This document shows positions 1 through 13,444 of a stretch of DNA of 64,000 nucleotides, piece after piece. Source of the stretch: Pogonophryne albipinna (taxonomy: Eukaryota; Chordata; Actinopteri; Perciformes; Artedidraconidae); assembly GCA_028583405.1 (NCBI GenBank), contig CM053262.1, forward strand, positions 20,795,006-20,859,005. The letters are read 5' to 3'. The stretch's first letter is position 1. Every line of letters starts with the position of its first letter. The notes under the pieces were generated by a model, which saw only the letters and a program-made list of their open reading frames with translations, was not told the DNA's origin and searched no databases. The position numbers were made by a program, and so were the translations under genes.

Positions 1-3000
1 CAAACAGAGCGGCAGCTATTCATTAATATATAACCATCCCGGCGCATGAAAAACTCCCAACATACCACAAAGTGTGGCGAGAGGAGCCGTGTCATCAAGT
101 CAGAGTTTCACAAGAGAAGAATAGATCTGGCTGCTGCAACTACTCATTATTTCCTCCATCAATTCATCTGTCAGCAAACAATCAACTTTTTGTGGTTAAT
201 TATATAGTGTGTATACGATGCTATGCCCATCGCAATTACCCAAAACACAGGGTATCCTCTTCATACGTCTGGTCGTTTCCTCCCCATGGAGCCAAAACTC
301 AGATATTCAGAGTAAACAGTAAATCATGATGGGACCAGATTGATTCCCAACTAGGTGGATACTCAGATTGCCAAGTCCAGCCCGTATCCGCCCCAAAATG
401 TTATGGCTTCTTCCTTGGCCAATGCTACACCCTTAAACCAAGTTTCATGGAAATCTGGCCAAAAGTCGCTCCGTAATCTTGACAAACAAACCAACAAACC
501 CAATCGGGGTTGAAAAAACAACAGTTGCTTTCAAAGGATTCCAGTCAAAGTCTAACCCAAAGATTTAGTAAAGATTATCATTTGGACATTTCAGCAAAAC
601 CTTTAACCTGCAGCAAACAGAAACCCCACTTTAGTCTACAACATGTGGTTTCCAATTTGATGGTAGCCACATTGCTAATAGCAGTAATCTGTTAAACAAT
701 AATGTGTTTATCAAAGACTGAAGGCCACAGGCAAAGTGCAGTGTCTGGAACATCTTGCTCCACACAATCCTAACAGCAGAAAGAATCAAGAAAACAATTT
801 TACTAAGTGGCTGTTCAGAAGTCAAGTTTAAGAAATGGATCTATGAGGGTTTTAAAACGCCAAATAACTTCACAGAGGTTTATGAAACTACGAGACATGG
901 TTATACTCTGGAAAGTGATCGGAACGGTTATTATTTAACCTTAAAGACCTGCATAAACACACCAGGAATGTGTTCTTGTGCAGTAAGTGGTTGGCCAGTT
1001 ATAACAATGTTTGTAAAAGTTGAGCGTGGTTCAAACTTTTTGCCGGACAACCCAGCATTTTTCAGCATCACCGGACTAACTCCATTCATATAAGTGAGGA
1101 CGGTGTACACATGATACATGCGTTATCTTTCTGGAGCTGAACAATAGCCTCAGGAAGGGAGTCTTTCCTGCGAGTCTAAATTGGAGGCATCTCTGTGCTT
1201 GGGTAATCACAGGCTGCTATCACAACACACTGATGTGCAGAACTCTGCTGTCAGCACATTACTCGAGAGCCTTCGCTATGACGACTGCGCTTCCTTAGTC
1301 GGTAACACAGCACAGACAGACATTCACAAAACGGCAATGATTCATTCAATAGTCAATTAGATGATCAGTTTTTAGCCTCTCAAATTTGAAGATGTCCTGG
1401 TTTCAATCAAATTAGTAGTCAACATTTTTCACTCTTTTTGGACATTTTATACAATCACATTAATCAACCACAATTCAAGTCTTGAAAAATATGAAAATAT
1501 GGATCTCTAGTGCTTGAATACTATATGCAGTATTTTCAAATTCAACTTGTCTTGGTACACAAGGCACTTAACTGGTTACTTCACTGTATGTAAAGAAAAC
1601 ATGTGAAATATAATCTGATGACTAAAATAAGACCTTCATAACCTAAATTAACTAACTAAGAACGAAGAAAATATTTAGGGTTGTCTTTGAAGATAACACT
1701 CAAAATGCTCTGACTTTTGTCCAACTGCACTTTGGCAAAAGGCACATATGGAAGAGGTTGAATAAACATGATAAAAACTAACAAGGACACAGGACGAAGA
1801 CTAAATAGAAAATGAGTGATAGCAAACAGTCTATTTAACCTCCAGATTGTGAAAGCTCCGTCACAAGAGTGTCTATGCATTTCAGAATGACGCAGGTGCC
1901 AAGTCCACCTTGAGATAATCCTCACATTGAGCGATAAATATGATGATAAACCACAGAAAGATAGGCGTAGATTCGTCTGTCAGGAGGAGGTCTGTTTTGC
2001 AGATGAACTGTGCTGTCATCAGTTACACCAGAGCTGTTTGACTTCTCCTCTCCAGCAGCTCTGCACACACTAACACAATCAATGTGTTTGCTGATAGGAC
2101 CGCCGGACGCCACCCACAGGCAAAACAAACAGACGCTCCAGGACGGGGGTGGGAGAGACCCTCAATAATTCAGTCATATGCTACGGTTAGCGTTTCAAGA
2201 CATTTTATATCAGCAAAGGGAAGGCATCAAAAATGGCTATAATGCTTTTCTCGGTGAGCTAATAATATCCAATGTTAGATTTACCAGTTATTTTATTATG
2301 GTAATCGCACAATTGAAAAAGGTAGTTTCATTGCATAGTGCCACAGCTTAATGGAGTGTCTTGCTAAAGATATAAAGTCAAATAAATACAAAATAACGAT
2401 GGAAATAAAGTTATGTAGCATCGTTCCCATATCTACCGTCTTCTCCTGTATCTGCTGTATTGACAGAAATGTTTGAAGCTTTTAGCATTTTTACATTGTC
2501 GATACAAACTGGCAGATCCTGATGTGTTACTCAGAGTTCATGACCCCAGTGAAAAGCTGTGATCTGAGCAGACACGCTGAAAAGCTCATGGCAGAGAGTT
2601 GTTGTCAGACCTTTAGCAAACACCTCAAAACAAGTCAAGTGAGAGCTCTTGAAATAAAAAAAGACAAGATAACCCGGAAAGCTCGAGAGTCTCTGGTTTC
2701 ACTTTTCTTTGTACACAAAGCACATAACTGCCTCTCTTTGTGAGCCGGATTTAAAACAGGAAAAGGGAATAAAATATACAGAATAATGTAATAATTTAAA
2801 AATGTTCCATGAGGCCAGTTTCTCTTTTCCAGTCACACAAAGGAAATCTATCTGCTTTCCATTTCCCCTGAAACATGAATGTGCTTCCAAAGCCTTTTAT
2901 TGACCGATAAAATAATTCACTTTTATTGCACATTGAACCGATTTTCTGTTTCCTGTTGTTTATAATATTCCTTCCACAGCTTATAAAGTGTCGATACTGA

Positions 3001-5812
3001 TTGCAGTTCAAATCAAACAACTCTATCTCCGATAAGCACCACGTTTAATATATTAACCGAGGCTGTATGTGATCCCCTTTTCCCACGTTTACAATATTTG
3101 CGAGTAGTGTTAGGTCACAATCGCAGAATGAGGTAACAGTGCTGTTTAAAGCTTTGGCTCTCTGATCAAAGTACAAAATGAGCGTCTGTGGCGACACTCC
3201 CAGGAAAAATGACAAGAGGGCGATCTCTGGGAAGTGAGATCCAAAAATACGCCAATGGCTTTTTATATTATTACTGGTTAACAAAAACAATATGGTAATC
3301 ATTCACAACCTATGACTTTAGAAGTTGAGGTAATAATTAGATAAATACAATCTATATATGTTCATCTAAATAACCCGTTCTAATCAGAATACCCTGTCGT
3401 GTACACATCCAATGTGATACTGTATTTCCTACAGCAAAAAAAGCACCACAACTGACTTGTTTTTAATCCAAATGTCTGCTACCCAACTATAAAACCCTGA
3501 TGCTCACAGCAGAGTGGAAGTGAAAGGCGGTGGGCCGATGGATGGGGTCCTCGTCGAGGGGTTTTTGCTGAAGGATTTCAGGAATGTGATGTATGCAGCT
3601 CGGAGAAGAAGAGCATGGGCTACTGATCACACCACTGCAATGGAACCCAGATGGGCCCCCGCCTGACACCCTCCTTTTATTTATGTGCACTCCCTGACAG
3701 AGGAGGTTTTTCTGCAATTAACTGGGTCTACGTGACTGCAGTTGACACATTACAGTCGGGTTTAGAATACACATAACTCCAAATGGAAAATGTAGAGGCC
3801 CTATTATGCTGTTGGGGGTTTTCCCTTTCCTGGAGTGTGCTATAGGGTTTGTGTGCATTTAAATCGACTGCAAAGGGTACAATCAAAGTTCCCTGTAACA
3901 CTCGGCTTTGATTGGCTAGAGCTCCAACACATTGTACATGATGGGGCAGGACATCTCAAGTGGTTGACTAATTCAATTCCATAATCAACACTGTAATGCA
4001 AATCCCATCAACACACAAGGTTAAAAGTTCACACCTAAACTCCATTAAGTAGCACCTCTGGAGGTCTGTGTTCACTGAAGTGACATGAAATTGTAGATCT
4101 CCAATCCAATCTGGGCATTTCTCCAGGAGCAGCTACTGAATGGACAAGTTGAAAAGTCACTTTGAACCTCAGCTTCAGGCCAACATGGACAAGATGTTCT
4201 TGATAAGCAATTTCCATGCTGTTGTTTTGTCAAAAGTCAATGTTGTTTTGTCAGTAAAGATACATTTCCGCTACCAAAAAGTTATGAAATGGATATAAAG
4301 TACAAAATAAAGTCAGCCGTCACACTGCCCACTTGATAAACGTGCTGGAAACTCTGGGGAAATACTCTAGGAAAGTCTAATGCAGCATTTTTTGACCCAA
4401 CTGAAATAAACAGCTATTTTCGACGTTGACTGTTGCGTACAGCAGGGATGTACAAATCAAGTTGGCTTAAGTCCCTGTGGTTGGATTGCATTGTGGTTTA
4501 CTAACAGTTGTTTCTATTATTCTCCATTTTACAAGCTACTTACTGAACAATCTATGGTTAGACACTGGTATTATGGAAAATCACCAGTTTTAGCATCATA
4601 GGCCAACAATAATCTATATGAGGACTTTTTGCACAACTTCAAACTTCACTAAAATCAGATATGCCGTTCCTTATGATGGATGAACAAACTGCTGCAGGTC
4701 AACACATTTCACAGCACTGTTAAACCAGTGGCCATCCATGTGTGCTGAAGTAATGGAAAAACATTTGGAAATTACAGGGAGCTTTAAAAATGGTGAGCGG
4801 CACATGTGATTTGTGGTTCATGATTGAAAACACTGTCCATTTTTTTTAAAGTACTTATAAATAAACTTCTCGGTGTCACGATAATGCAACACATGCCATT
4901 AAAATGCACTAAAGTCAATGTGCAATGATTTTCTGATGATGTCATCCATTGGACATTTCCTACAACCCCCACCAGTCTGCATCCAGACAGACATCATTTA
5001 TATCTCTTTATTTAAAAACTGACTCGTTTTTGCAGTGTAGCCTCCTGTTGCACACTTTCCTTTATTATCATACTTAATACCATAAAGCTACTAAAATACC
5101 ATTAATGCTATGTGGCAATCTAACTTTAAAATAGTGCAATCATCAGACAACAGATTGGAAATCAATACATGTCACATATGTATGCCAGGACCCAGACACA
5201 CAGCCCTCCCTTCACACACAATTGGATTTCTATCATATCCCTTTAATAAAATAATGAAAAGTAATGTTAACAATGCAAACACACGGTGGGCAAAGTCAAC
5301 AAAATAAGCAGTTTAAATTAAACCAATGCATAAACAAGGGTAAAAGGAGAGTTTTCCATCATTGAGGGGGGGATACAGTTGCTTCATGTGTAACAAAATG
5401 TTTTACACGGTTTACTATAACGAACACACAACTTTAAACCGTTAAAGTCAAGGAGCTGCACTTTCACGCTGGACTTTTGTACTAAAATCTCAACTGTTGG
5501 ATCACATTTCACATTTCTTTCTCCTGCCTTTGTTAGTTTACCGTTTGAACGCATTCTTGACTTTTTATGTGCTGAAAAGAGCACCGAAATTTCTGGAAAA
5601 TTCCCAAAGTTTAGGCAGCGTTCACCGTTCGCCAATGCACATTAAACTGGTACTTAGTTGAATGGCTTTGTGCTCGGCGTGTTGCTTTTCTCCTGGAGAA
5701 AGAGCCAGCGTTAACGGGCTATGTGTTTATGGCTCAGGTCCAAAAAGTATTTGTTAACTTCTCAAAGTGTCTGAGTAACCCCCCTCCCTGAAACACAAAG
5801 GTAAATACTTAC
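1..5812 (-). other. cnn3: CNN3 intron 1 (partial)
   Basis: AT-rich non-coding sequence downstream of the CNN3 first exon on the minus strand. I looked for the calponin-homology and calponin-repeat exons and saw none. Apart from one dispersed-repeat copy near 3.8-4.0 kb I see no gene or clear element. The open frames here are short, lack homology that I recognise, and lack good splice context. Confidence 0.6.
3794..3990 (+). repeat. Dispersed MITE-like repeat, family A, copy 1
   Basis: Starts with a form of the terminal motif gaggccctattatgc, followed by ggttttccctttcctg and, further in, a CAATTGG/GATTGGCTAG-type block and 'acacattgtac'. The same ordered blocks recur near 16.5, 25.3, 51.2, 53.9 and 55.9 kb, in both orientations, so this is an interspersed repeat. 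The copy is shorter than the fullest ones. The family name is unknown to me. Confidence 0.6.
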
Positions 5813-5869
5813 TTTGCTTCGCACTTCTGCAGATAATCCGTAGGACGGTCCTTTATTAAAATGTGTCAT
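5813..5869 (-). CDS. cnn3: Calponin-3, first coding exon only
   Basis: Calponin-3 is an actin- and calmodulin-binding cytoskeletal protein that restrains actomyosin ATPase activity. Only its first 19 codons are here: the start ATG is at 5869 on the minus strand and the exon ends at 5813 before a strong donor (gtaagtatttac). The translated start MTHFNKGPSYGLSAEVRSK matches the N-terminus of vertebrate CNN3 almost residue for residue, and the exon ends at the expected phase-0 point just before the calponin-homology domain. No later CNN3 exon is visible between 1 and 5812, so the rest lies beyond the left edge after an intron of more than 5.8 kb. ALG14 lies directly upstream on the same strand, as in the human genome (established knowledge). 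CNN1 and CNN2 share some of this start, but the THFNKGPSYGLSAEV string favours CNN3. Confidence 0.93.
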
Positions 5870-7541
5870 TTTCTTGTTCGTTTTTTCTTCTTGTAAACCC
5901 GAAAGAGTATCCTTAGCTACAGTGTAGCACAGATGCTGCGGTGGAGGACTCCTATAAGCTGCAGCTGCTTCTCTCTTGAACACGCAGACAGGAGGAAAGT
6001 ATTCCGTGAGTTTCTCAGAGGAGAGGACCAGAGACACTGAGCTTTCTGCAGCTCTCACTCACTCTGCAAAAAACTGCCCCAAATAATGGACGCGGCTCAA
6101 CAGCCAATCAGAGGGGCTGGTTTGTAATAGGCCCCTCCCCCTCCTGCTGCTCCTCAAGGATGGTTCATAAACTGTATCACACAGTGTTCACACAGATTTT
6201 TAACTTGAATATAACTATTATCATTATCTGAAGTAAAAGTACTACTGATGCAGTATTGTCTATTGAAACCCATATATAAACTGCAATTACATTAAAACAC
6301 AATTCATCCATTTGCAGTATTAAATTACCACAAAATGATCTGAAAGTAAAAATTGAAATGCAACATCCAAGTTTTGTTTTGGCCTTCTATTACTATATTA
6401 AAATGAAACCTTTTATACATTTCATTTTAAAATCCTACCCCGCTGTACCGTGGAACATATTGAAATGTTAATTCCAATTTGATTATGAAAATGCATTATA
6501 AACACTGTGATCTGGTTTTCCATTGACACAGTCATTTAGCAGTCAGGAAACTAATGTTTAATTCTGTACAAGCTGCCCAATGATTCCTAAATCTACTTTA
6601 GAACAGACTAAATGGAAATAATTTAATTGAAATGTTGGCGTATCCATTTGAACTCCCATTAGCTGCAGCTGTGTTTACTCTTCTATGACTAAGCCTCTGT
6701 AGGAGTGAACCCTTTCATCAGGAACTTATCTAGCTTTTGACATATACTTATTGTAGAGTTTGTCGTTTTTTTTAATAGATTTTACAGTTTCATACCAACA
6801 CCTACTTTATGAACTTGTTGCACAGGTCACACAGTCATCAGTTTCCCAGTTTTCACTCAATTAGTAACTCCAAAAGTTTACTGATTCGCTATGGGCTAAA
6901 GTGGTCCAGTATGAGTGGTCAATGTGAACAAACAGAAAGGAGTTTCTCCTCTCCTACAGCTGGGTGTTTCTTCTCCAGATTCTCTGAGATCTGTCCTATA
7001 AATAGCGGCAGATGTCACACTGACTCGGAAACTTTTGCTCCTTGTCTTCCCTCCTCCTATTCGGTTTAGTTCAACAAATCATCCCAGAACTCTTCCTGTC
7101 CAGTAGCTCCATCCAGGAACAGGAAACACAGCACAAAGAAAGAAAAACAGAGCTGTGACAATGCTTTGAACACCAAAAAGCGACATTTGAAACGATACCC
7201 CTTTCATGGACTCATTCAGTTAGTAACATTTTTGAATTTGGGCATTAATTTGTCTCAGCTGATAATTCAACCTTATTGGATCACCTTTAAAATTAGCAAC
7301 AGGGATGCTGCCTCTCAAATGTTATTTATCAAACATTCCCTGTAGTTCTCTTTGATGCCTCCTCCTCTCTGACCCGTGGTGTTACTCAAGGCTCCACCCT
7401 CGGCCTCCTGTTGTTTCACATGCTTCCACAGGCACTTATCACACAAAAGCACAACATTCAGCATGCACAATTAAAAACCAACGAAGAACTAAAGTGCTTG
7501 ATGTCCCAAAGCCCCTGATAACTAATTATCATTGTATGTTT
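5870..7541 (-). promoter_or_regulatory. cnn3: CNN3 5' UTR and upstream region
   Basis: Lies between the CNN3 start codon and the ALG14 stop. The GC-richer stretch from about 5.87 to 6.16 kb looks like 5' UTR and core promoter: it holds a CCAAT box (6104-6108) and an SRF-like CArG variant (caaataatgg, 6082-6091, one mismatch to the consensus). A perfect MEF2-type site, CTATAAATAG, lies at 6996-7005. Further out the sequence is AT-rich. The promoter position is inferred from the start codon; no transcription start can be read directly. Confidence 0.45.
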
Positions 7542-10500
7542 TCACACTATTCTCCCGAGGAAAATGGACTTGGGATATTTGTCTCTCAGAGAGGACCACT
7601 GCACGAAGAAATAGTCTGATATTGGGTACAGGATTTTCCCCGTGAGCGACAGCGTTTGCACCCGACAAATGCTCTCCACATAAACTATCAGGACTTTCTT
7701 CATTCCCAGAATTCCTAGCAGGAGTGCTGCCACACACAGGGGAACGCAGGTCCCCGGGCCGTTGCACAGCACCTGAAACAACAGACAGGGAGAGAGGAGG
7801 AGGGGATGAGCACATGTCCAGGAAGTGACACAGAGTCAGAGTTATATAAGCTACATAGAGATTTGGAGTCAGGTGACATGTGCTGGGTAAAGGAACAATT
7901 GGATGATGTGTTTTCAAATCAATATATATGTAATCCCTTGTGTCCCCGACAGACGGATTTAATTTATTCAACAACAAAAAAAATCACGTTTTTCTTGTTT
8001 TGCATGACAAAGAGAGGTGAAGGGTCCAATGTAGAAAACTGATATCCATGCACTAATGTTTCCAAAGAACAGTGCATGTGGAACATATTTGGGTTTGGCT
8101 AAATATGCATTCATTTTAATATGTTTATGTCTTTTGTAGATACTTCCAAATGTTTTATCGTTTAAGATTTTTTTCCAATCTAGCTCACAGTTCAGACATC
8201 TGTCTCTTTAAAGTATGATCAATGATAATTATTGTTTAAATTGGTTTGATCTGTATTAAACCTTGGCCATTATACCCATGACTAAATCACAAGCGCTTAC
8301 AATGGAAGTCAATATATCTTTTTTTTTTGTGGCTTTATGGTTTATCGGTGACTCACAGCTACAGCAGTGACTACCACCAGCTGTGATGGAGGTCACAGGT
8401 AGACACTGATTTATTTGAGTCAGGAAAAAGCCTAAAGCTAGAGGAGCGGACAGGAAATGATGCATGTGTTAGTTGTTAGACCTTCGGAGAGTTGAGTAGT
8501 ATGCTTTTAGCTTCACATGACAGAGCATGAACATGTACCATCCCTCAACACTTGAAGAAGTGTGGTCTGAAGTTTAAAAAGGCAAAAAAACGAGAGCATG
8601 TGTATGAGTCAGTGAAGGCAGCTCAGTGAAACTCAAAGAGGGGGGAGGGGCTGGATGAATAAGTGGCCTCAGGGTTGGAGGAAGCTGAGGGAGTTGAGGG
8701 AGTTTGGGTTTACAGGAAACCAGACGGAGCTGCTCTGGAGTCTGGAGAAACCATCACACAGTCACAGAAATCATTCTCACAGCTCAACGACTGACAAGGA
8801 ACAGTCACTTTGCTGAATGAAATGCTTCATGTAGCAGCAGATGTGAGCATTAGGACTACAAACACTTCACTTTTTAACTCTCATTTAGGTGGTCAGTGCT
8901 GTGAAGTAAATAAAAGGGAAATATTCCAGAGTCTACCATAAACGTCAGCAGATTTCCCCGCTTGATGTTAAGCTCCATCTGGCTGCAGTAAAAAGAACTC
9001 ACGCTAGTTAAGATTTCCATCTCCAGAGATTTCCATACACTTTCATAATCTGGTTATTGTCGGCTTTCTTAAAGTAGTTTCTAACTAAATAAATATGAGA
9101 AACACAGAGTTAGCCCAGCAGAAGAAACCTGATTTCATGGCCAACATCATGGGATTGCAATGTTATTGGCAAATCGTCAATAGACTGCATTTATATAGCG
9201 CTTTTCCAGTCGTTCCCCTGAAGCTGCTATACATGTAAGTCGACATTCATCCAGTCACAAGTTCATAGAGGCAGAGTCTCCCACACAAAGTGCCTCCACT
9301 AGTCTTGTGACATCCCTATCTTATGTATTAATTAATTAGTTCTGCTTCTATGTATTTAAATACGACTGTTTTTAAAGTTGTCTTTAATTTACTCAAGTGT
9401 CAGGTATCATATTACATCAAAAAATGCTTTCGTTTCATTCTATTCGAATAGATTAGATGTACTTTATTTATCTCAAATTGGTATTTATTACACAAGTTTA
9501 AAATGTAAAATGTTATGTAATGTAAAATAAATAGTATTCAAATAAACAGTAAATATGTGCAAATCAACAGTAGAAAATATATAGTGTATACCAATGGAGT
9601 ATCCAAAGAAAACACAATATAATATATACAAAATACGTTAGAATCTAACTTGTAATTAAATCTAAATGCAGTGAGGTCGTGTGAGTACAGATTACAACTC
9701 CTGAATTTCTTAATTTAAAGACACTTCTGTGCAGAATCAGTGCGCATGAGAGCGACTGCAGGTTTACGGCGGGTCAAACCGCGCTGCCTTCACAAGAAAT
9801 GGATCATTTCTGGGAGGACTGCCCTGGCACCAAGTCCCCGGCTTTGTTTGGAACCAGCCACCAAGAACCAACAAGTTCTGTGGACAGACGCTCACAAGTC
9901 TGCTCTCACAGCTCACATGGGCGTCCATAAAGTCATCGTGCATTTCCTTCTCTATTTACTAAAGATCTACAGCCACATACACTTAAACACTTATACCTAC
10001 ATTACATTAGTCCACTTCTTTGTTTTTTTCTAATGGAATGAGAAAGTGAATGCGGCACTGATTACGTGTTCTGGTTCAAAATGAGATGTTTATAAATCTG
10101 AAGCTTTTACAAAACTATTAAAGAGAACAATGTGTAATTCAATGAGCATGACTATGTAATGTGATATCAGTATTATAAAAGCTACAGCATTGCACATGAG
10201 AAGGAATGTGTTTGTATAAGTGACAGTTCATCTTCCTGGTTGAGAAAGATACCTGCATTCTATAATACTTTAACAAAGAAGACCTAAGGAATGTAAAGAT
10301 ATTGTGCCTGGTGTGCCACAACTACATGAGATGGGTTCAAATGCTTTTTTTTCTATAGTATATTTTTGCAACATTCCTATGAACACTGATTAACTTTTAT
10401 GTTGTTAAATGAGCTATTAATAAGACTGATGTCGTGTAATTCAATGAGCATGACCACGTTGTGCAATATTTGTCAAATGATAGCACTGTACATGAATGAG

Positions 10501-12643
10501 AATGCCTCAGTGTTAGTTTGTTATCTGCATATTATGACCATATAGGTACAATCTTAAAGCCAAGGCTCCAGATTAAAGGCCTGAAATAGTAGCAGGAATG
10601 CTTCAAGTGTCTGAGTGATGTTTCTGTGTGATAACAGCTCCCGTCTGCTCTCTGTCTGCACTCACCACGTCAGGTCTGAGTCTGAACACCAGAGGAAGGG
10701 AGAAGCGCAGGGCGTGCAGGGTGCTGAGAACTGAGGAGCTCCAGGACTGAAGCACCTCCCGGCTGCGTGGGATCCGACAGATGGAGAACTGGGGAACAAG
10801 GGCACATGACGTCACCGTTTGCATGTTGAATTTGGGTCAAACTGGCTCATATCACAGAAAATGAGTGTAGGAATATATATTATTCAAATGAATGTACGGC
10901 AATACTGAATAGTCTTTTTCATCAGTGTTTTCTCAATGGGTATTCAGATATGCATAAAGCAGGTATTCATTTAGTGTGTTGCATATATGTGGGTGGCTGT
11001 GGCTCACTGGGTAGTGTGCTGGGCTTCGAATCAGGGTTCGAGTCCCACTGCAGTCAGCATGTCGTTGTGTCTCTGGGCAAGACACTTCACCTCAAATTGC
11101 TCCTGTGGGGATTGTCCACAGTACTGAATGTATGTAAGTCGCTTTGGATAAAAGTGTCTACAGTAATGTAATGTAATATGTATCCCTGGCTCAAATGATG
11201 TCAAAAGTATAAGAAAAGCACAAATAAAGAGCGTACTTCTGCCACCTGCTGGTGAGCACTAACACTCCACAGAGAGTCCCAGAAGATGCTGTATTTGAAT
11301 CACTTCATAAGCAAAGACTGAAATTGTCCAGGGCTGGGGATGGCCTTAGTTAAGTAAATACTAATTAGGTCATCCAAAAGATAATTGTCAAAGATGATAC
11401 ATTTGTGGAGATCATTTAGAACTGTTACTAACACTTTGGTTTTCTTCAAAGGGGACAGGATGTTCTAATTTGCTTGATATGTCTGAGCAGATCATATTGG
11501 AGGAGACATTTCAGGAGTGAGTCTTGACATAGTTAGGGACATAGACCGAATGTCCTCCTACTGACAGCTGTGTACCTGTGACTCAGAGTCTGAGTTCTGT
11601 TTAGAGCTTTCGAAGGAGCAGATTTTCTCCTCACTCATCCTGTCAGTGTCGGCGATAACATAGTGTCGAGGTGTGTATCCTGCAGAGAGGGACTCCATCA
11701 GCCGCAGGATCTCTGTGGTGTGACCACCTGGAAAACAGACAACACACACTGTCAACACATCATACACACATGACGGAGAGGAGCAGCATAGGATTTAGTT
11801 GGAAAATGTTAGCAAGACCATCCTTAGTATATTTAATAAACTTGTATAATATTATATATCTCCAGATGTAGTATAACAGTGGCAAATACACAGAAAACAA
11901 CACAAATTTAGGTCTGTTTATCATGTTTTGATCTGGCTACATTTGTTCTAATGAAGATTATTATTAGTATAACACTACAGTGTAATGTGATGTAGTGTTT
12001 CTGTTATCAATATTACAACCAGTTATATTATATATCAGAAAAAATAAGCAAAACCACTCTCAAGGTTGTTTTTGGAATGTTCTGATTTGTTGTGGTTGTT
12101 TTTTTTAAATAGCTTCTTATAAGTTTAGGAATGGAATGTTTACCTGTTGATCAAGCTTGTTTGTATTAAAGGTAAATACCGTCTGTACAAATATTAGTAG
12201 GGCAGGAAAATATTTATTTAAAAAAAGTCCCACCCCCACTTTTACTGATAACTTGGCACAGTCCAGTGCAGTAACGCTACGTGTTGTTAGCGCTGATGCT
12301 AAGGAAGTAAGCTAACTGTTAACGAACTTTAAAACGTTGTCTATCTGTTCGCCCTTATGCACTAATGCATATCTAAAAGGTTGGCAAGTACAACACATGT
12401 CTTTAATCATAACTGAGGTACAAGTTAAGCTTTTGACGGCTACTCTTCTCTGCAGATAGCCTACCTGAGGAACTGTATGTTAATATCATTATCGTTACCT
12501 GACCCTGCTACGACCAGAACAGCGACCGGACCTTTGGCTCCAGGCTTATAGCTTGATCCAGTCTTTACAATATAATATAAACGGATAATAAATAATAAAC
12601 ATATAAATCCAACAGCATACACGGCTCCTTCCAGGAACGCCAT
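7542..12643 (-). CDS. alg14: ALG14, UDP-GlcNAc transferase membrane subunit
   Basis: ALG14 is the ER membrane anchor that recruits catalytic ALG13 to the cytosolic face. Together they add the second GlcNAc to the dolichol-linked N-glycan precursor. Four coding exons on the minus strand: 12643-12499, 11727-11576, 10788-10666 and 7772-7542 (stop TGA at 7544-7542), all with GT-AG borders and consistent phases (1, 0, 0). They give 216 residues, the same length as the human protein. Visible features: an N-terminal membrane anchor at about residues 8-25, the nucleotide-sugar-fold motif GSGGHT at 47-52, HYVIADTD, RIPRSREV, then CNGPGTCVP and the C-terminal LGRIV. The ATG at 12643 was chosen because the upstream in-frame codon is only GTG. 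It is in tandem with CNN3 and head-to-head with STEAP2. Intron 2 carries a SINE and intron 3 a local duplication. No frame damage is seen. Confidence 0.97.
9171..9290. repeat. Fish interspersed repeat fragment
   Basis: The string 'gcatttatatagcgctttt' followed by 'catgtaagtcgacattcatccagtcac' is a widely dispersed signature that I recognise from teleost repeats. The ends are not defined here and the family assignment is open. Confidence 0.4.
10135..10510. repeat. Two diverged direct repeats in ALG14 intron 3
   Basis: The block 'gtgtaattcaatgagcatga' occurs at about 10132 and again at about 10434. In both copies it is followed by related sequence (gatatcag.. / caatattt.., then 'agcattgcacatgag' / 'agcactgtacatgaatgag'). 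The copies are about 80 bp and about 300 bp apart. This suggests a local segmental duplication or two copies of one short element. Confidence 0.5.
10989..11178 (+). mobile_element. tRNA-derived SINE in ALG14 intron 2
   Basis: The head carries an RNA polymerase III A box (tggctcactgg, 11000-11010) and a perfect B box (ggttcgagtcc, 11035-11045). It is followed by the conserved fish SINE body (tgtctctgggcaagacactt) and a tail with 'agtcgctttggataaaagtg' ending in short taatg repeats. This order fits the V-SINE-like families of bony fishes. The strand is opposite to ALG14. The tail motif is the reverse complement of a motif in the repeat at 46.56 kb. Confidence 0.8.
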
Positions 12644-13440
12644 GACAGCTACGGCAGCTCCGGAGGACCAAAACACATGGAATTTGGTTTGTGATCCCTG
12701 ACTTCAGAATTTCAGGCACCTCCCTCTCAAGCTGAGAAGATTGTAGGATTGTATCACTGCTAAACGGTTATACTTATTATATTTGCAAGTGTTGACACTC
12801 AACTTGCCATGTTGACACTTAATGTTCCTCATGGGATTACCTAATAACGTAAGTAGGCTAATGTTTATGTTTGTAAAACTACACGTGGTCAGTGTTTATC
12901 TGCTGCTGGCCTCTCTAGCCCTGATGCACCAACACTGGTAGAACATCTTCAGGAGCCAATAGGACACATTGCAGGATCTGAGTCTCAGTTTAATAATGAA
13001 GCATGCAAAGCCTATTACAAATTGGCCTCTTACAACCAAAATGTTTAAAAGGAAATAAAATATGCTTCACCCTTCTTGTTCTATTTAAGGATGAATGCTG
13101 GTGTCTACTTTGGTTGCGGCAAAAGCATCTGTACTGCCATTGACTTGAAGTGTGGAGAGCACACATTGTTCACAAATGGTGCATTAAATAGCTCATAAAG
13201 ACTCACCATACATATGTCATTGAGAGCATGTTTTGTGTTTAGTTCAATGTTCAGTAAAAATTATGTTTTTCCTTTTATACAAATAGGCTATACTGAAATA
13301 TGCTGAAATGCGGTACTTGGTACACTCCAAGCTCAACTTATTTACTACAGGTAATATTTATCAGGAAATTCAACAACGTCATTGCAGTTTTTCCATATCC
13401 TGCAAGCTCTACTGGCTATGGAAAAAATAAACTCCAGACA
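12644..13440. promoter_or_regulatory. ALG14-STEAP2 divergent intergenic region
   Basis: About 0.8 kb separates the ALG14 start codon (minus strand) from the presumed STEAP2 first exon (plus strand), so the two genes are head-to-head. It is mostly AT-rich and I see no clear TATA box or CpG-dense island. A shared promoter is possible but not shown. Confidence 0.35.
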
Positions 13441-13444
13441 CGTT

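Larger units (their letters stand above)
7773..10665 (-). other. alg14: ALG14 intron 3
   Basis: Non-coding. It includes a fragment of a common fish interspersed repeat (around 9171-9290, recognisable by 'gactgcatttatatagcgctttt') and a pair of diverged direct repeats near 10.13 and 10.43 kb. I see no other gene. Confidence 0.6.

Noticed and set aside
1..5812. Further CNN3 exons
   Set aside because: I looked for the calponin-homology domain and the calponin repeats and saw none; the intron probably continues off the window.
10989..11062. A functional tRNA gene
   Set aside because: A and B boxes are present but no acceptor/anticodon cloverleaf closes, and a SINE body and tail follow directly.
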